Source: Streptococcus pneumoniae (GTDB taxonomy: Bacteria > Bacillota > Bacilli > Lactobacillales > Streptococcaceae). From it: 64,000 nucleotides of DNA. The stretch lies in the NCBI GenBank assembly GCA_040719455.1, contig JBFDTN010000001.1, forward strand, positions 1,116,001-1,180,000, written 5' to 3'. Of the stretch, positions 25,375-34,344 are shown piece after piece. Both the position numbers and the translations under genes were made by a program. Each line of letters begins with the position of its first letter. Position 1 is the stretch's first letter. The notes under the pieces are model-generated. The model ran no database searches. It was not told the origin of the DNA and saw only the letters and a list, made by a program, of their open reading frames with translations.

Positions 25375-25437
25375 GTTGTAATATTTTTATTTACAACTAC
25401 ATTCTAACACCTCTCCAATGTAATGTCAATCATTACA
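25375..25437 (-). promoter_or_regulatory. Promoter with two dyad operators before the NAD(P)-binding gene
   Basis: Minus strand: -35 TTGACA (25429-25424), 17 bases, -10 TAGAAT (25406-25401). Dyad one, TGTAATGTCAATCATTACA (25419-25437), covers the -35. Dyad two, GTTGTAA ... TTACAAC (25375-25397), lies just after the -10. The regulator is unknown; a second Rrf2 gene and the OhrR-like gene are both within 2 kb. Confidence 0.65.
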
Positions 25438-25465
25438 ACTTGAGAATTATTTTTTAGTAGAAAAC

Positions 25466-25492
25466 AAAAAAGACTGGTCCCCAGTCCTTTTT
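25466..25492. terminator. Terminator after the interrupted small membrane protein gene
   Basis: Stem AAAAAGACTGG / CCAGTCCTTTTT with U runs on both sides; converging transcripts could both use it. Confidence 0.8.
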
Positions 25493-25508
25493 ATCTAGCG
25501 AGTATTTA

Positions 25509-25818
25509 CTACTCTCCATCTTTCTTATTCTTGTTTGACTTGGAAATCAGATAAGCAATGATGACTATTTTATATTTATAGCCTTTCAGATTAATTTAGT
25601 ACTAAGCAACGAGTCGCGGGCATAACTTAGGTTAGGTAAGACGAGTTAACGACGTAATAAATCAAGACTGAACGGCTATAACATACCAAAGCCTGGTCCC
25701 ATTGTAAGCCCCACTGGGATATTGTCTAGCATATAACCAAATACCAAGCCTAGAAAAGCTCCTAAAGACAAGCCAATACTGATAACCGACTGCCCAATGG
25801 TTATCACCCTTTTTTCAT
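25509..25818 (-). pseudogene. Small glycine-rich membrane protein split by repeat copy C
   Basis: Minus strand: ATG 25818 (GAGGAG upstream) gives MKKG and a stop. One base off, VITIGQSVISIGLSLGAF then FGYMLDNIPVGLTMGPGFGM leads into the repeat at 25680. On the other side the frame IVIIAYLISKSNKNKKDGE ends at 25509. Joined, this is one protein of about 68 residues with two hydrophobic segments. It has been broken twice: an A-run frameshift at the start and a 104-bp repeat insertion. It would be co-transcribed behind the Rrf2 gene. Confidence 0.7.
25577..25680 (+). repeat. Dispersed intergenic repeat family 1, copy C
   Basis: 104 bp from TATAGCCTTTCAGATTAAT to GACTGAACGGCTATA, including CATAACTTAGGTTAGG and GTTAACGACGTAATAAAT. 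No central module. It lies inside the small membrane-protein gene, showing that the family is or was mobile. Confidence 0.9.
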
Positions 25819-25819
25819 C

Positions 25820-26266
25820 TCAATTCTCCTCACTAGCTACTTTTTCCTGTGCTTTGCGGACTAAATCCGCTAATGTTGTTTGACGGAGTTGATGTTCCAA
25901 GGCTTTTTGAGCTTCCTCTAAGCAATCATCTAAGACAGCATGGATATTGCGCCCGACATTGCAATCAGGATTAGGATTATCATGAAAACCAAAGAGTTGA
26001 CCTGATTTGCCCAGACTATCGACCGCCTTATAGACATCATAGAGAGTAATCTCCTCAAATTGCTGGATAATCTTTGCTCCTCCTGTCCCTCTTGCTACCG
26101 AGACAAGCTCTGCTGCCTTGAGCTGAGACAGAATATTACGAATAATCACGGGATTGACTCCCACACTGCCTGCCAGATACTCACTGGTCACCTTGGTCGT
26201 TTCTCCCTCTAGACCTAAAATCACCAAGATATGAGAGGCAATGGTAAATCGGCTTGAAATCTGCAT
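25820..26266 (-). CDS. Rrf2-family transcriptional regulator (second)
   Basis: 148 residues: RFTIASHILVILGLEGE, VTSEYLAGSVGVNPVIIRNI (recognition helix) and wing VSVARGTGGAKI. A single Cys in NPDCNVGRNIHAVLDDC with a second Cys further on differs from iron-sulfur Rrf2 proteins. The start has GGAGG 5 bases upstream. It differs clearly from the regulator at 18300. Likely target: its own operon with the interrupted membrane protein and perhaps the dyads at 25375-25437. Confidence 0.87.
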   Translation of the reverse strand: MQISSRFTIASHILVILGLEGETTKVTSEYLAGSVGVNPVIIRNILSQLKAAELVSVARGTGGAKIIQQFEEITLYDVYKAVDSLGKSGQLFGFHDNPNPDCNVGRNIHAVLDDCLEEAQKALEHQLRQTTLADLVRKAQEKVASEEN

Positions 26267-26318
26267 ATCATCCTCCTATTTCCCCTAGTATAGCTCTTTT
26301 CTCTCTAAATCTCAAGTA

Positions 26319-27155
26319 TCATCTATTCTTAAAAAAGGATTTGACTTCATCTTTATAGCCTTCTTTTTCAGCAATCGCAGATAGCAGCTCATGATTATGC
26401 GTATGATGAATACCATTGAGCAAACTTTCTTGGTAAATCTCGAAATAAGGAAGCCCCTTGTCCTTGGCACGCTGCAACTCAAACTCCACATCATAAGCGA
26501 CACGGCAGAAATCAACATCGGATAGACCATTCTCATCGATCTGTAAAATAGCATATTGAGCCCGCAAATCCTTGCGTAGCTGCTGATCCATAAAAAAGGG
26601 CTGTCCGATGGAGCCTGGATTGATGATGAGCTGCCCTTTGCTTCCATATCGTAAAAACTGCTGGTGGATATGACCATAAATGGCAATCGAGGCTTGATTC
26701 CCTTGAAACAGCTTATCAAACTCTTCCTGAGCGCCGATATGGATCAACTCCCGACCCCAATTTTTCTCGGGCAAATGGTGAGTTACCGCAATATCCAAAG
26801 CATGAATAGTACGCATTTCCTGCATGGACAAATGAGCGCGTTCTTCAATATCCTCTAATGAAATCTCCTCCATCATATAGGCACATAGACGCATGAGATA
26901 AAGATGACTAGGTCGCTCTATATCCAGCAAACCATGAGCCGCCCGCCACAAGCTATCTTCCCAATTTCCCCGCACTTCTAACGAAATAGGAAGACTGCCT
27001 AATAGCTCAAGCAAGTCCTTTCGACCAGTCCCCGGCAGTAGGCTATCGCCCAAAAGCCAGTAGTCTGTCACGTTTTGCTCTCTTGTATCTGCAATCACCG
27101 CTTCAAGTGCTGTCTGATTTCCATGAATATCGGATAACAATGCTATTTTTCTCAT
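26319..27155 (-). CDS. Metallophosphoesterase family protein
   Basis: 278 residues. Calcineurin-like metal motifs are clear: SDIHGNQTAL (D-x-H), LLGDSL (GD), RGNWED (GN-x-D/E), VTHHLPE, YGHIHQQF (GH-x-H). It resembles the YfcE/ApaH-like phosphodiesterase group. Cytoplasmic. A monocistronic gene by position. Confidence 0.9.
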   Translation of the reverse strand: MRKIALLSDIHGNQTALEAVIADTREQNVTDYWLLGDSLLPGTGRKDLLELLGSLPISLEVRGNWEDSLWRAAHGLLDIERPSHLYLMRLCAYMMEEISLEDIEERAHLSMQEMRTIHALDIAVTHHLPEKNWGRELIHIGAQEEFDKLFQGNQASIAIYGHIHQQFLRYGSKGQLIINPGSIGQPFFMDQQLRKDLRAQYAILQIDENGLSDVDFCRVAYDVEFELQRAKDKGLPYFEIYQESLLNGIHHTHNHELLSAIAEKEGYKDEVKSFFKNR

Positions 27156-27746
27156 GTCCTCATTATAGCATATCTCGCCCAGCAGTCTAAATACGCAAGA
27201 ATAATAACAATAGTAACATAAGCCAGTTATCCTACCTTAAAATAGCAACCCTCTCGCTATTTTTCTTTCATAAACACACTAGACTAACCAAAGAAAGTTA
27301 TGATGTCACTATTAACAGATAAGGAGGCTTAATATATCCTAAAAATTAAAGCAAACCAATAATAAAAATATGAAGAATTTCGAAATGAAGCAGGGAACTT
27401 TCCATTTACCAAAGCCAATTGACTGCGTTTAGCTAGTTAATAACTAATATCGAATCGCTGGACAATGCTTTCGAAAAGGGATTTTCGAAGTTGTCTTTCC
27501 TGTTGGCAAGCACTCGGCATTAACTTATTCTTGTTCATTCGTAAATTTTAAACAAGCTGAAATATACTGGATAAAACTCTGCCAAAGCAAAACTGAACAA
27601 GACAGGCAATATTGGTTGGATGGGTTGGCAAATGAAAAAGTATTTGTTTTACAATTACAAAATATTGATGTATAAATAAGCGAAACATTAAAAAGAGGAA
27701 TAAATACAAGTATAGAAAAAGACGACCTAAACTAAAATCGGCTTTC
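27156..27746. other. Degenerate region left of the IS982-family element
   Basis: About 590 bases with no complete gene. It contains the gene fragment at 27448-27675 and AT-rich sequence. The right edge is the target duplication of the IS982-family element. It looks like decayed accessory DNA. Confidence 0.5.
27448..27675 (+). pseudogene. Orphan C-terminal gene fragment, family not recognised
   Basis: Open for 75 codons without a start codon: YRIAGQCFRKGIFEVVFPVG, then SFVNFKQAEIYWIKLCQSK and YWLDGLANEKVFVLQLQNID before the stop. The amino-acid makeup looks protein-like, but no family is recognised and there is no start, so at best it is the 3' remnant of a lost gene. Confidence 0.3.
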
Positions 27747-27754
27747 TTATGCTT

Positions 27755-28715
27755 ACTCGTGGTGCTAGTTAATCTCGAAGTATCTCAGATTGTAAGCCAG
27801 TATAATTTGCTCCAGCCTTAACTGCAGACCTGCTAAACTTCTAGTCAGTGTGTGTTCTATATCAAAAAGACCGCAAAGCTCTGAGAAGCGAGTCTCAATG
27901 GTTCGTCTCATAGCTATCAATTTCCAATGATTATGTTGTTTAGCTCCTGCCATCTTTTGGCGTAAGGGAGTCCATAGATGATAGCCTTTTTGGGTCAAAT
28001 GATCTTTAAGTTCCTTACTAAGATAGCCTAAATCTGCTAAAATATAAGGTTGTCGGCAATTTTCTAGTAAGTCATCAACTGCCCTAATATCATGGACTGA
28101 TGCAGGTGTCACAACATAATTCAGAATATAGCCTGATAAAGTTACCAGCATGTGTACTTTGAATCCATAGAACCACAGATGTTTGGAAGCATTGTAGCCA
28201 ATATCTGCTAAGTCGTTAAAAATACGTGTTCTATAGTTACGGGTAGGTTGGCAAAGTGGCAAGGGAAAGCTATCTATAATAACAATGGAACCAGGTGAGA
28301 TTTTAGTATTCATTGCTTGTCTAATGACTTGAACTAACCAAATCAACTGTCTTGCTCGTCTATTAAAACGGCTTCGTTCAAGAAGATGACCACAAGGAAA
28401 TAAGTAACAGAGACGGTAGAAATGACGTTGTGACTTAATCCCTAGTTCAGCTTGCAAGAGAAGTAAGACTAATAGAGATTGATCTGAAACCTTAGATAGA
28501 CTGACATTATGACGATGTTTGAAAGATTCAGGACAATAATCCCTATACAGTTGATGACAAATTTTTGATAATTGCTTCAAATTCCATTGTAAGTGATGAG
28601 ATTTAGCGGTATACTGTAAGTGGCTCATTTGGACTTCCTCCTGTTTGTTTCGGCACTTACAGTATAGTCCTTTTGAGCTTTTTATTGTAGTTTGAAATTA
28701 ACTAGCACCACGAGT
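27755..28715 (-). mobile_element. IS982-family insertion sequence
   Basis: 961 bp with perfect 19-bp inverted ends ACTCGTGGTGCTAGTTAAT. The flanks carry an exact 8-bp duplication TTATGCTT (27747-27754 and 28716-28723). One intact transposase gene lies inside. The sharp ends and complete gene suggest a recent insertion. Confidence 0.93.
27765..28628 (-). CDS. IS982-family transposase
   Basis: 287 residues. Catalytic DDE residues fit IVIIDSFPLPLC, YILADLGYLSKEL and RRTIETRFSELCGLF, the usual IS982 signature; the N-terminus LQWNLKQLSKICHQLYRDY is also typical. The frame is intact. Confidence 0.93.
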   Translation of the reverse strand: MSHLQYTAKSHHLQWNLKQLSKICHQLYRDYCPESFKHRHNVSLSKVSDQSLLVLLLLQAELGIKSQRHFYRLCYLFPCGHLLERSRFNRRARQLIWLVQVIRQAMNTKISPGSIVIIDSFPLPLCQPTRNYRTRIFNDLADIGYNASKHLWFYGFKVHMLVTLSGYILNYVVTPASVHDIRAVDDLLENCRQPYILADLGYLSKELKDHLTQKGYHLWTPLRQKMAGAKQHNHWKLIAMRRTIETRFSELCGLFDIEHTLTRSLAGLQLRLEQIILAYNLRYFEIN

Positions 28716-29012
28716 TTATGCTTGTATAGGGATATGGACTCTAATATATCTAACGGAGGTAATTTCAAGATTTAAAAAAGTGCAAATCCCTTCTTTTGTT
28801 AATCTGTGTTTTAATTGAAAGTCTTCTTCTGAAAAATTAAAATAGTTAGTTAAACCAATTGCTGAAATATCGTTATCCTTAAGTGTTTGGATAAATTTCT
28901 CGATATTAGGACTACCGTCTGCTAAACGTTCAAAATTGTTATTCAATACCGTATATGGCGAATGTATATGTAAATCCCATTTTCTAAATTCTGAACCTCT
29001 GTTTATTGTCAT
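28716..29012 (-). pseudogene. PHP-domain (TrlF-like) protein, N-terminal remnant
   Basis: 98 residues: FRKWDLHIHSPYTVLNN carries the first metal motif (H-x-H) of a PHP phosphoesterase, followed by IEKFIQTLKDNDISAIGLTNYF. Full TrlF-like proteins have a PHP domain fused to a large ATPase and reach several hundred residues. Here everything after residue ~80 is lost. The in-frame stop lies in the IS982 target duplication, so truncation may predate the insertion. It follows res by 15 bases in the same direction and is probably a former third gene of the type III system. Confidence 0.65.
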
Positions 29013-29027
29013 ATTAGACCTCCGTTT

Positions 29028-31661
29028 TTATTCTTTCAATCCTCTCAATTTTTCCTTAACCTCTTCCTTACTTACAACCTCATTGAAAAATGGCAAGCCA
29101 ACAATTCGGTAACGATCATTGTCTATAAGCGTTCTTGCTTCATCTCTTTTGGAAATATCCAAAAGAAATTTTTGCTTCCAGCCTTCCTTACTACTGTTGA
29201 ATGTATCATTTGCATCCAAAAATTGACTGCCTTTTGGCTCAATAAAAATCTGCCAAGATATATTTCCATTTTTCTTATCTTTAGCAAACAAAAGAAAATC
29301 TGGCTCAAAAGCTCTACCGTCGGCAAAATTATAAATTTTAACAGCCTTTTCATTCCGCAATAGATAAATATCTGACCATTTTTCTTCAAGTTCAGACATC
29401 ATATGCTTTAAAGTTCGTACGAGATATTTCTCTTCACTTGTTCCAAAATTGTCCTCATAGGCATACCATTTTAGACTGTCTAAATCTTCATAGATAGCCG
29501 TCTCATTTCTATTTTTTTGAGAACGGCCAAACTCAGCCTCACTATGGTTATCAATTGTATATTTCCGTAAAATATGCGCTTCAAAAAGTTCTTTTATCGG
29601 CCTTGCTTCAAATCTATCTGTTCCAACAAAACGTTCTTCCGTTTCTATCAAATCTTTCTCCATGTACTTTAAGAGTTTATCCACTATAAACACTTTATTT
29701 TCTTGTGAAAGATGTTTAACGGCTGATTCTTCACCTTTGATAACCAAATCAACCTTTTCAAGCTCTGCAATAAAACCAGAAATAGAAGTTAATCCAAAGA
29801 ATACTTTCTCAAGTTTATCAAATGTATAATTTGGATTTCGATTCAAAGCGTAACGAATAATATTTCTTTCGATACGCTTTCCAAGCTTAATAGACATTGT
29901 TGGCATACTTTCATGAACTTCTAATTCTTCTATCGAAAAAGCATTAATATCTCTGCTTTTCAGTGTCGGTAACTCCACTTCAAATTCAGAAGGAATAATT
30001 TTATCACTAAACGATACCTTTTCATGATCTTTCAACCATTCCGTATAAGAAATTTTATCATTGACCCAGACAAGACCGCTCTGATAAGTTCTTGTTGCCA
30101 TAAAAGACTTCTTCAGATTCAAACGATGTTCAACCAAGAATTCATCATCATAAATTCCAGACTCACGTAATACTTGTTTTAATTCTGAAATGTAGCGTGG
30201 ATTATTTGCCGAATGGTAATGCAACTGTTCGATGACTCGAAGTTCATTCAGCTCATTTTCATCAAACTTACGAGTGTATTTTTCTTCTTCATTATCGCCG
30301 ATAACAAACGGATAATAGCGAGCACCACGGCCAATTAGTTGTTTTTCTGCATTTGTTGTTTTTCCTGCAACAAAACCCTTCTTAGTCGTTTTTCCATCAC
30401 GAGTATCATAGAGACGAACAATATCAAATAAATTCAAAACATCCCAGCCTTCATTCAGCATATCGACCGCAAAAATAGCACGAATCTCATTAGTTGGCTG
30501 CTCAAGTGTATTCAATTCTACCAAACTATTACTACTCTTGTTTTTACCGTCAATCAGTAGCAAACGTTCCTTACGGAAATCTTCTTGAAGTTCTTCTATC
30601 AAATCACTATCACTGATACCTGTTTCTGAAAAATAGATAAAGGCTTTTTCAAGTACACTGTCTGCCGCAAGCTTTCGTTGCTCTTGTATCATACCCTCAT
30701 CTAAGTGAGCTAACATCTCCAAGAACGATTCCATATTCCCTTTGCTGTCAGTGACCTTTTGGGATTTGAACATGACTAGCGGTTTCAGAAATATATTATG
30801 TTTCAATGCAATCTTCTTACGATATTGGCTGATAATGATAGCTTGCAGCATTCTAACGCGAAGATTACTATCAACCAAATGAAAGAGAACGTCTTTAGAG
30901 TACTTATCCAGACGAAATTCCTTTAAATCATACTTGAATAGTAGATGCTTTTCATACCGTTTTGCGATATCAGGATTAGCCAAGTCAATCGTTGCAGTAA
31001 ATTCAAATAAACTTGACTGACGCGCAGTTTCTTGAATTGTTGCAATTGTTGAAGTCCAACTTGTATTATCATCTGTTTCTGCCTTACTCAGCCCAGCATT
31101 CAAATGGTGGGCTTCATCTGCTAACAATACAACTGAGAGGTCTTCAAATTGCTCATAAGAAAGACGGTTCTCTCTAGGAGTATTTAAATCTTGATGAAGC
31201 TTTTGAATCGTTGTAAAAACAATATTGATACTATTGGGGTCACTATCCGAAAAATCCGTGACTTCACGAATGGATACCAGATGATTGTCAATCATGATTT
31301 TGTCTGCAAAAAGATATTTCCCTGCTCCACTTTCTAAAAAGTTAGCACGAGTTTTCGTAAGGATATTATCATTATTCACGAAGAAGATGAAATTACGCTC
31401 TCCCTGCTTATATTTCTCTAGGATAATGGCTGCCATTAACAAGGTTTTGCCTGATCCAGTCGCCATATTGTATAAAATATGCTCTGGAAAAATTCTATGA
31501 TTGTCATCACTACAGTAATGAAGGTAGCGTCCAATCGCCTCCTCTTGATAGGCTCTCAGCCCATGTTTTAAATTTGCTTTAATGTAATCAGGAACCATGT
31601 TCTTGAAATTGGCAAAGCCGTTTTCACTAGCATTATTATAAATCTCATATAAAAATGCCAT
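29028..31661 (-). CDS. res: Type III restriction enzyme, Res subunit
   Basis: 877 residues. SF2 helicase: Walker A ATGSGKT at 67-73, DEAH at 182-185, motif III region FTATIDLA, and motif VI QLIGRGARYYPF. The C-terminal nuclease part holds FEPDFLLF and FIEPKGSQ, a PD-(D/E)xK arrangement. Res translocates DNA after Mod recognises two unmethylated sites and cuts 25-27 bp away in known systems. The gene starts 5 bases after mod ends. Confidence 0.92.
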   Translation of the reverse strand: MAFLYEIYNNASENGFANFKNMVPDYIKANLKHGLRAYQEEAIGRYLHYCSDDNHRIFPEHILYNMATGSGKTLLMAAIILEKYKQGERNFIFFVNNDNILTKTRANFLESGAGKYLFADKIMIDNHLVSIREVTDFSDSDPNSINIVFTTIQKLHQDLNTPRENRLSYEQFEDLSVVLLADEAHHLNAGLSKAETDDNTSWTSTIATIQETARQSSLFEFTATIDLANPDIAKRYEKHLLFKYDLKEFRLDKYSKDVLFHLVDSNLRVRMLQAIIISQYRKKIALKHNIFLKPLVMFKSQKVTDSKGNMESFLEMLAHLDEGMIQEQRKLAADSVLEKAFIYFSETGISDSDLIEELQEDFRKERLLLIDGKNKSSNSLVELNTLEQPTNEIRAIFAVDMLNEGWDVLNLFDIVRLYDTRDGKTTKKGFVAGKTTNAEKQLIGRGARYYPFVIGDNEEEKYTRKFDENELNELRVIEQLHYHSANNPRYISELKQVLRESGIYDDEFLVEHRLNLKKSFMATRTYQSGLVWVNDKISYTEWLKDHEKVSFSDKIIPSEFEVELPTLKSRDINAFSIEELEVHESMPTMSIKLGKRIERNIIRYALNRNPNYTFDKLEKVFFGLTSISGFIAELEKVDLVIKGEESAVKHLSQENKVFIVDKLLKYMEKDLIETEERFVGTDRFEARPIKELFEAHILRKYTIDNHSEAEFGRSQKNRNETAIYEDLDSLKWYAYEDNFGTSEEKYLVRTLKHMMSELEEKWSDIYLLRNEKAVKIYNFADGRAFEPDFLLFAKDKKNGNISWQIFIEPKGSQFLDANDTFNSSKEGWKQKFLLDISKRDEARTLIDNDRYRIVGLPFFNEVVSKEEVKEKLRGLKE

Positions 31662-31666
31662 ACTTC

Positions 31667-33628
31667 CTACCCCTTCCCATAAAACTGATGATTCAACTTC
31701 TTGTCCTGCTCTGAGATACCATAATCCGTATCAGCCATATCAGAATAATTTACATAAAGATTGTTGTTATCTATAATTTCTAGTAGCAATTCCTTTTGCT
31801 CTGCTAAACTCAATATTGCAAATTCAGTTGCTTTCAACTTCTTAGGGTCAATACGATAAGATAAGAAAGAGGATTTTTTTGCAAACTCAAACAATTCCGA
31901 TAGCTCTTCTGCTCTTGTCGCAGTTAAGATCTTCTCTTTAAAATCTTGAGCATCATTTTTCAATTCGCAGTAGACAAAACCACCTCCACCCGTCCAGTTG
32001 ACGTCTTTTGAAATACCCGTTGTATCGTCTTTAATAACATTGTTCAATCTTTCGACAATCTTATCTTCAATATAATCCATTTGTTCAATTGAAATATATT
32101 GTCGTCTCATTTTATGAGCAGTTGCTGCTGTCGAGCCTGAGCCACCAAAGAAATCTAGAACAATATCATTCTCAGAAGTCACATATTCCATTAACATTTT
32201 TAACAATTTTTCTGGCTTCTTACCACTATTAAAGGCAACGCCACCCTCATGTCTGATATTCCCATAGTCGCCTGCAAAATCTGCAAAGTTGACAATGGGA
32301 TGATATTTTACAGCTTCACCACTTTCAATTTCCGCTTTACGTTCTAATGGCATACCAGAGAACATTTTCCCACGGTTCGCATTTGCTTTTTGAGGATTTG
32401 TATAATAGCGATAACCCAATCCATCTTCTCCTCGACCATAGACTTTATAAAGTGCTCCATTTCCATCAAGTTCGACTCTCGGTTCAACGATTTTTTGATA
32501 AACTTGACCATAGCTCATCTTGGAATAAATTGAGCCTGAAATCCAAGTCTCTTTTAGGGCGTTCATATCAGGTTCTACTTGAACAAGCTCCCACTCGCCT
32601 TTCTTGAAAATACCAACTTTGTTTCCATCTATTTCTTCAATAGTTCCTTCCGTAAGCTCTTTTATTTCCCAGATAAATTTGTCATCAGTATAAGGAATTG
32701 TCGGTTGATGCGCTTTGAAATGAGTAGAATCTTTAGCATACATTAAAGTGTACTCAATAAGAGGTTTGAAAACTTTTGCTTCAGCAAGTGATTTGTCTGC
32801 ATATCGAACTTGAAAATTAAACTGTGTAAGAAAATTTTCTTTACTAAATATTTCATCCATTAAAACTTTGAGATACGCTTGCTCTTTATCGTCAATGGAA
32901 ATATAAATCGCACCATCTTTAGACAACAACTCCCTCGCCACTTCCAAGCGATTTTTCATAAAGGTCAACCAAGTAGAGTGATTAAAACTATCATTGTATT
33001 TAAAGCCGTCATTTCCCGTATTATAAGGTGGGTCAATATAAATAAGCTTGATTTTTCCTGCAAAGCGTTTCTTAAGGCTATGAAGAGCAATCAGGTTGTT
33101 TCCTTTGATAATCAGATTATCCGTATCCTTTAGTTCGGTCACTTCATGTTCACCGTCTTTGTCATAACGCTTAAAGTTGGTCAATACTTTATCATCCAGC
33201 AAGCGGTTGATTTCCGTTGGAGCAAGCGTCTCATTAAAGAAAATCTCCTGACGTTTGGCATCTTCCTTAGTCTGTCCACCTTCCAAAATGCAATCTTTAT
33301 AGGGAAAATTAAGAACAACCTCTTTATTTTCAGATAGATAACGATTATCCTCCGCCGCAAGTCCAATCTTCGTCTTATAGGCCGTGAAGCTGTCTGGAAG
33401 AAACTCTTTGTTGTTTAAGAATTGTAAAAAGACATCTTTCTTAAAAATCAAAACACCTTCTTCTAGCTTTGTAAAAAAATGCTTAGAAATAGTAGGCTTA
33501 CTCATCAATATTTTTAAAAGATGAGCATCGTATTTCCTTGCTAAATCCGCCAGTTTATTTTTGTTTAGTTTTCCCTCCACTAAAAATGTCTCTTCCGATA
33601 ATAACAAGGTTTCTAATTCCTGTTTCAT
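31667..33628 (-). CDS. mod: Type III DNA N6-adenine methyltransferase, Mod subunit
   Basis: 653 residues. The catalytic motif DPPYNTGND at Asp199 precedes the AdoMet motif DFFGGSGS at Asp492, the beta-class order of type III Mod proteins. Between them lies the variable target-recognition region (roughly 270-450). It supplies both methylation and site specificity for Res. No simple-sequence repeat that could cause phase variation is visible in the coding part, but two 38-bp palindromic repeats lie just upstream. Confidence 0.93.
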   Translation of the reverse strand: MKQELETLLLSEETFLVEGKLNKNKLADLARKYDAHLLKILMSKPTISKHFFTKLEEGVLIFKKDVFLQFLNNKEFLPDSFTAYKTKIGLAAEDNRYLSENKEVVLNFPYKDCILEGGQTKEDAKRQEIFFNETLAPTEINRLLDDKVLTNFKRYDKDGEHEVTELKDTDNLIIKGNNLIALHSLKKRFAGKIKLIYIDPPYNTGNDGFKYNDSFNHSTWLTFMKNRLEVARELLSKDGAIYISIDDKEQAYLKVLMDEIFSKENFLTQFNFQVRYADKSLAEAKVFKPLIEYTLMYAKDSTHFKAHQPTIPYTDDKFIWEIKELTEGTIEEIDGNKVGIFKKGEWELVQVEPDMNALKETWISGSIYSKMSYGQVYQKIVEPRVELDGNGALYKVYGRGEDGLGYRYYTNPQKANANRGKMFSGMPLERKAEIESGEAVKYHPIVNFADFAGDYGNIRHEGGVAFNSGKKPEKLLKMLMEYVTSENDIVLDFFGGSGSTAATAHKMRRQYISIEQMDYIEDKIVERLNNVIKDDTTGISKDVNWTGGGGFVYCELKNDAQDFKEKILTATRAEELSELFEFAKKSSFLSYRIDPKKLKATEFAILSLAEQKELLLEIIDNNNLYVNYSDMADTDYGISEQDKKLNHQFYGKG

Positions 33629-33675
33629 AATAGGGAACTCCTTTCAACTCGAAAACGTTAGGGCTGATAGTATTC

Positions 33676-33782
33676 CTTTATTATGAATATAATAAAGGAA
33701 GGGTTAACCCTTCCTTTATTATGAATATAATAAAGGAAGGGTTAACCCTTCGGGTTTATTTAATTTTTATGATTCTATTATA
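33676..33782 (-). repeat. Two tandem 38-bp palindromic units and promoter before mod
   Basis: Units at 33676-33713 and 33714-33751 are identical. Each contains a perfect 10-bp inverted repeat (CCTTTATTAT / ATAATAAAGG, 4-base loop) and a 14-bp palindrome AAGGGTTAACCCTT. The -10 TATAAT (33782-33777) lies just outside, so the whole array is transcribed in the mod leader. A further short dyad AGATTAT / ATAATCT lies at about 33792-33809. Confidence 0.75.
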
Positions 33783-33789
33783 GCATATC

Positions 33790-34291
33790 TTGAGATTATT
33801 CTTATAATCTTCTTGTTGCTTCTTGATTTAAATTTTCTCTATAAAACTATTATGATTTTATAGAGAAAAGAGCTGTCTTCTGAAAGCATTGCTTTCTTTT
33901 TCATTAGCATCGCTATTCGTTTCAAATGAGATTTTATTGACACAAGAACTCCATTTCTGAGTGTTTTTATCAGATAACTCATTACCTTCTCATGGTATTT
34001 TCAAGCGAAAACTGGTAGACATTTTTATTTCAGAAGGTAATTATTGAAGTCTTTTATGTCCTCAGCCTCTGCTATAACCTGAACTGGTGAAAGGTAGAAA
34101 TCAATTGGCAAATGGGCATGTTGTTAGGGAAACAAACTCTCCAATTTTTCAAAAAATAAATCGTCTGTTTCAATTGCTCAAATATTCAACAGTTTCAAAC
34201 CAATCGTTGTGAAAATATAGCTTTTATACTGAATACCAAATGGGATTGGAAATCATAGTAAAGGTAAAAAACAAATTATCATTTTGGAATC
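33790..34291. other. Intergenic region between mod and the IS3 remnant
   Basis: No gene. A 12-bp inverted repeat TTCTCTATAAAA / TTTTATAGAGAA lies at 33835-33867; the rest is AT-rich with no reading frame of note. It is probably decayed accessory DNA. Confidence 0.5.
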
Positions 34292-34344
34292 TGAACTGCA
34301 CTCCAAAAGTTAGACAGAAAATCTAACAATAGGGGGCTTTTCAT

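Noticed and set aside
28716..28760. PHP gene truncated by the IS982 insertion itself
   Set aside because: The stop codon lies in the target duplication and would be present without the IS; the truncation appears to be older or due to a separate event.
33676..33751. CRISPR-like repeat before mod
   Set aside because: Only two units, directly abutting, with no spacer.
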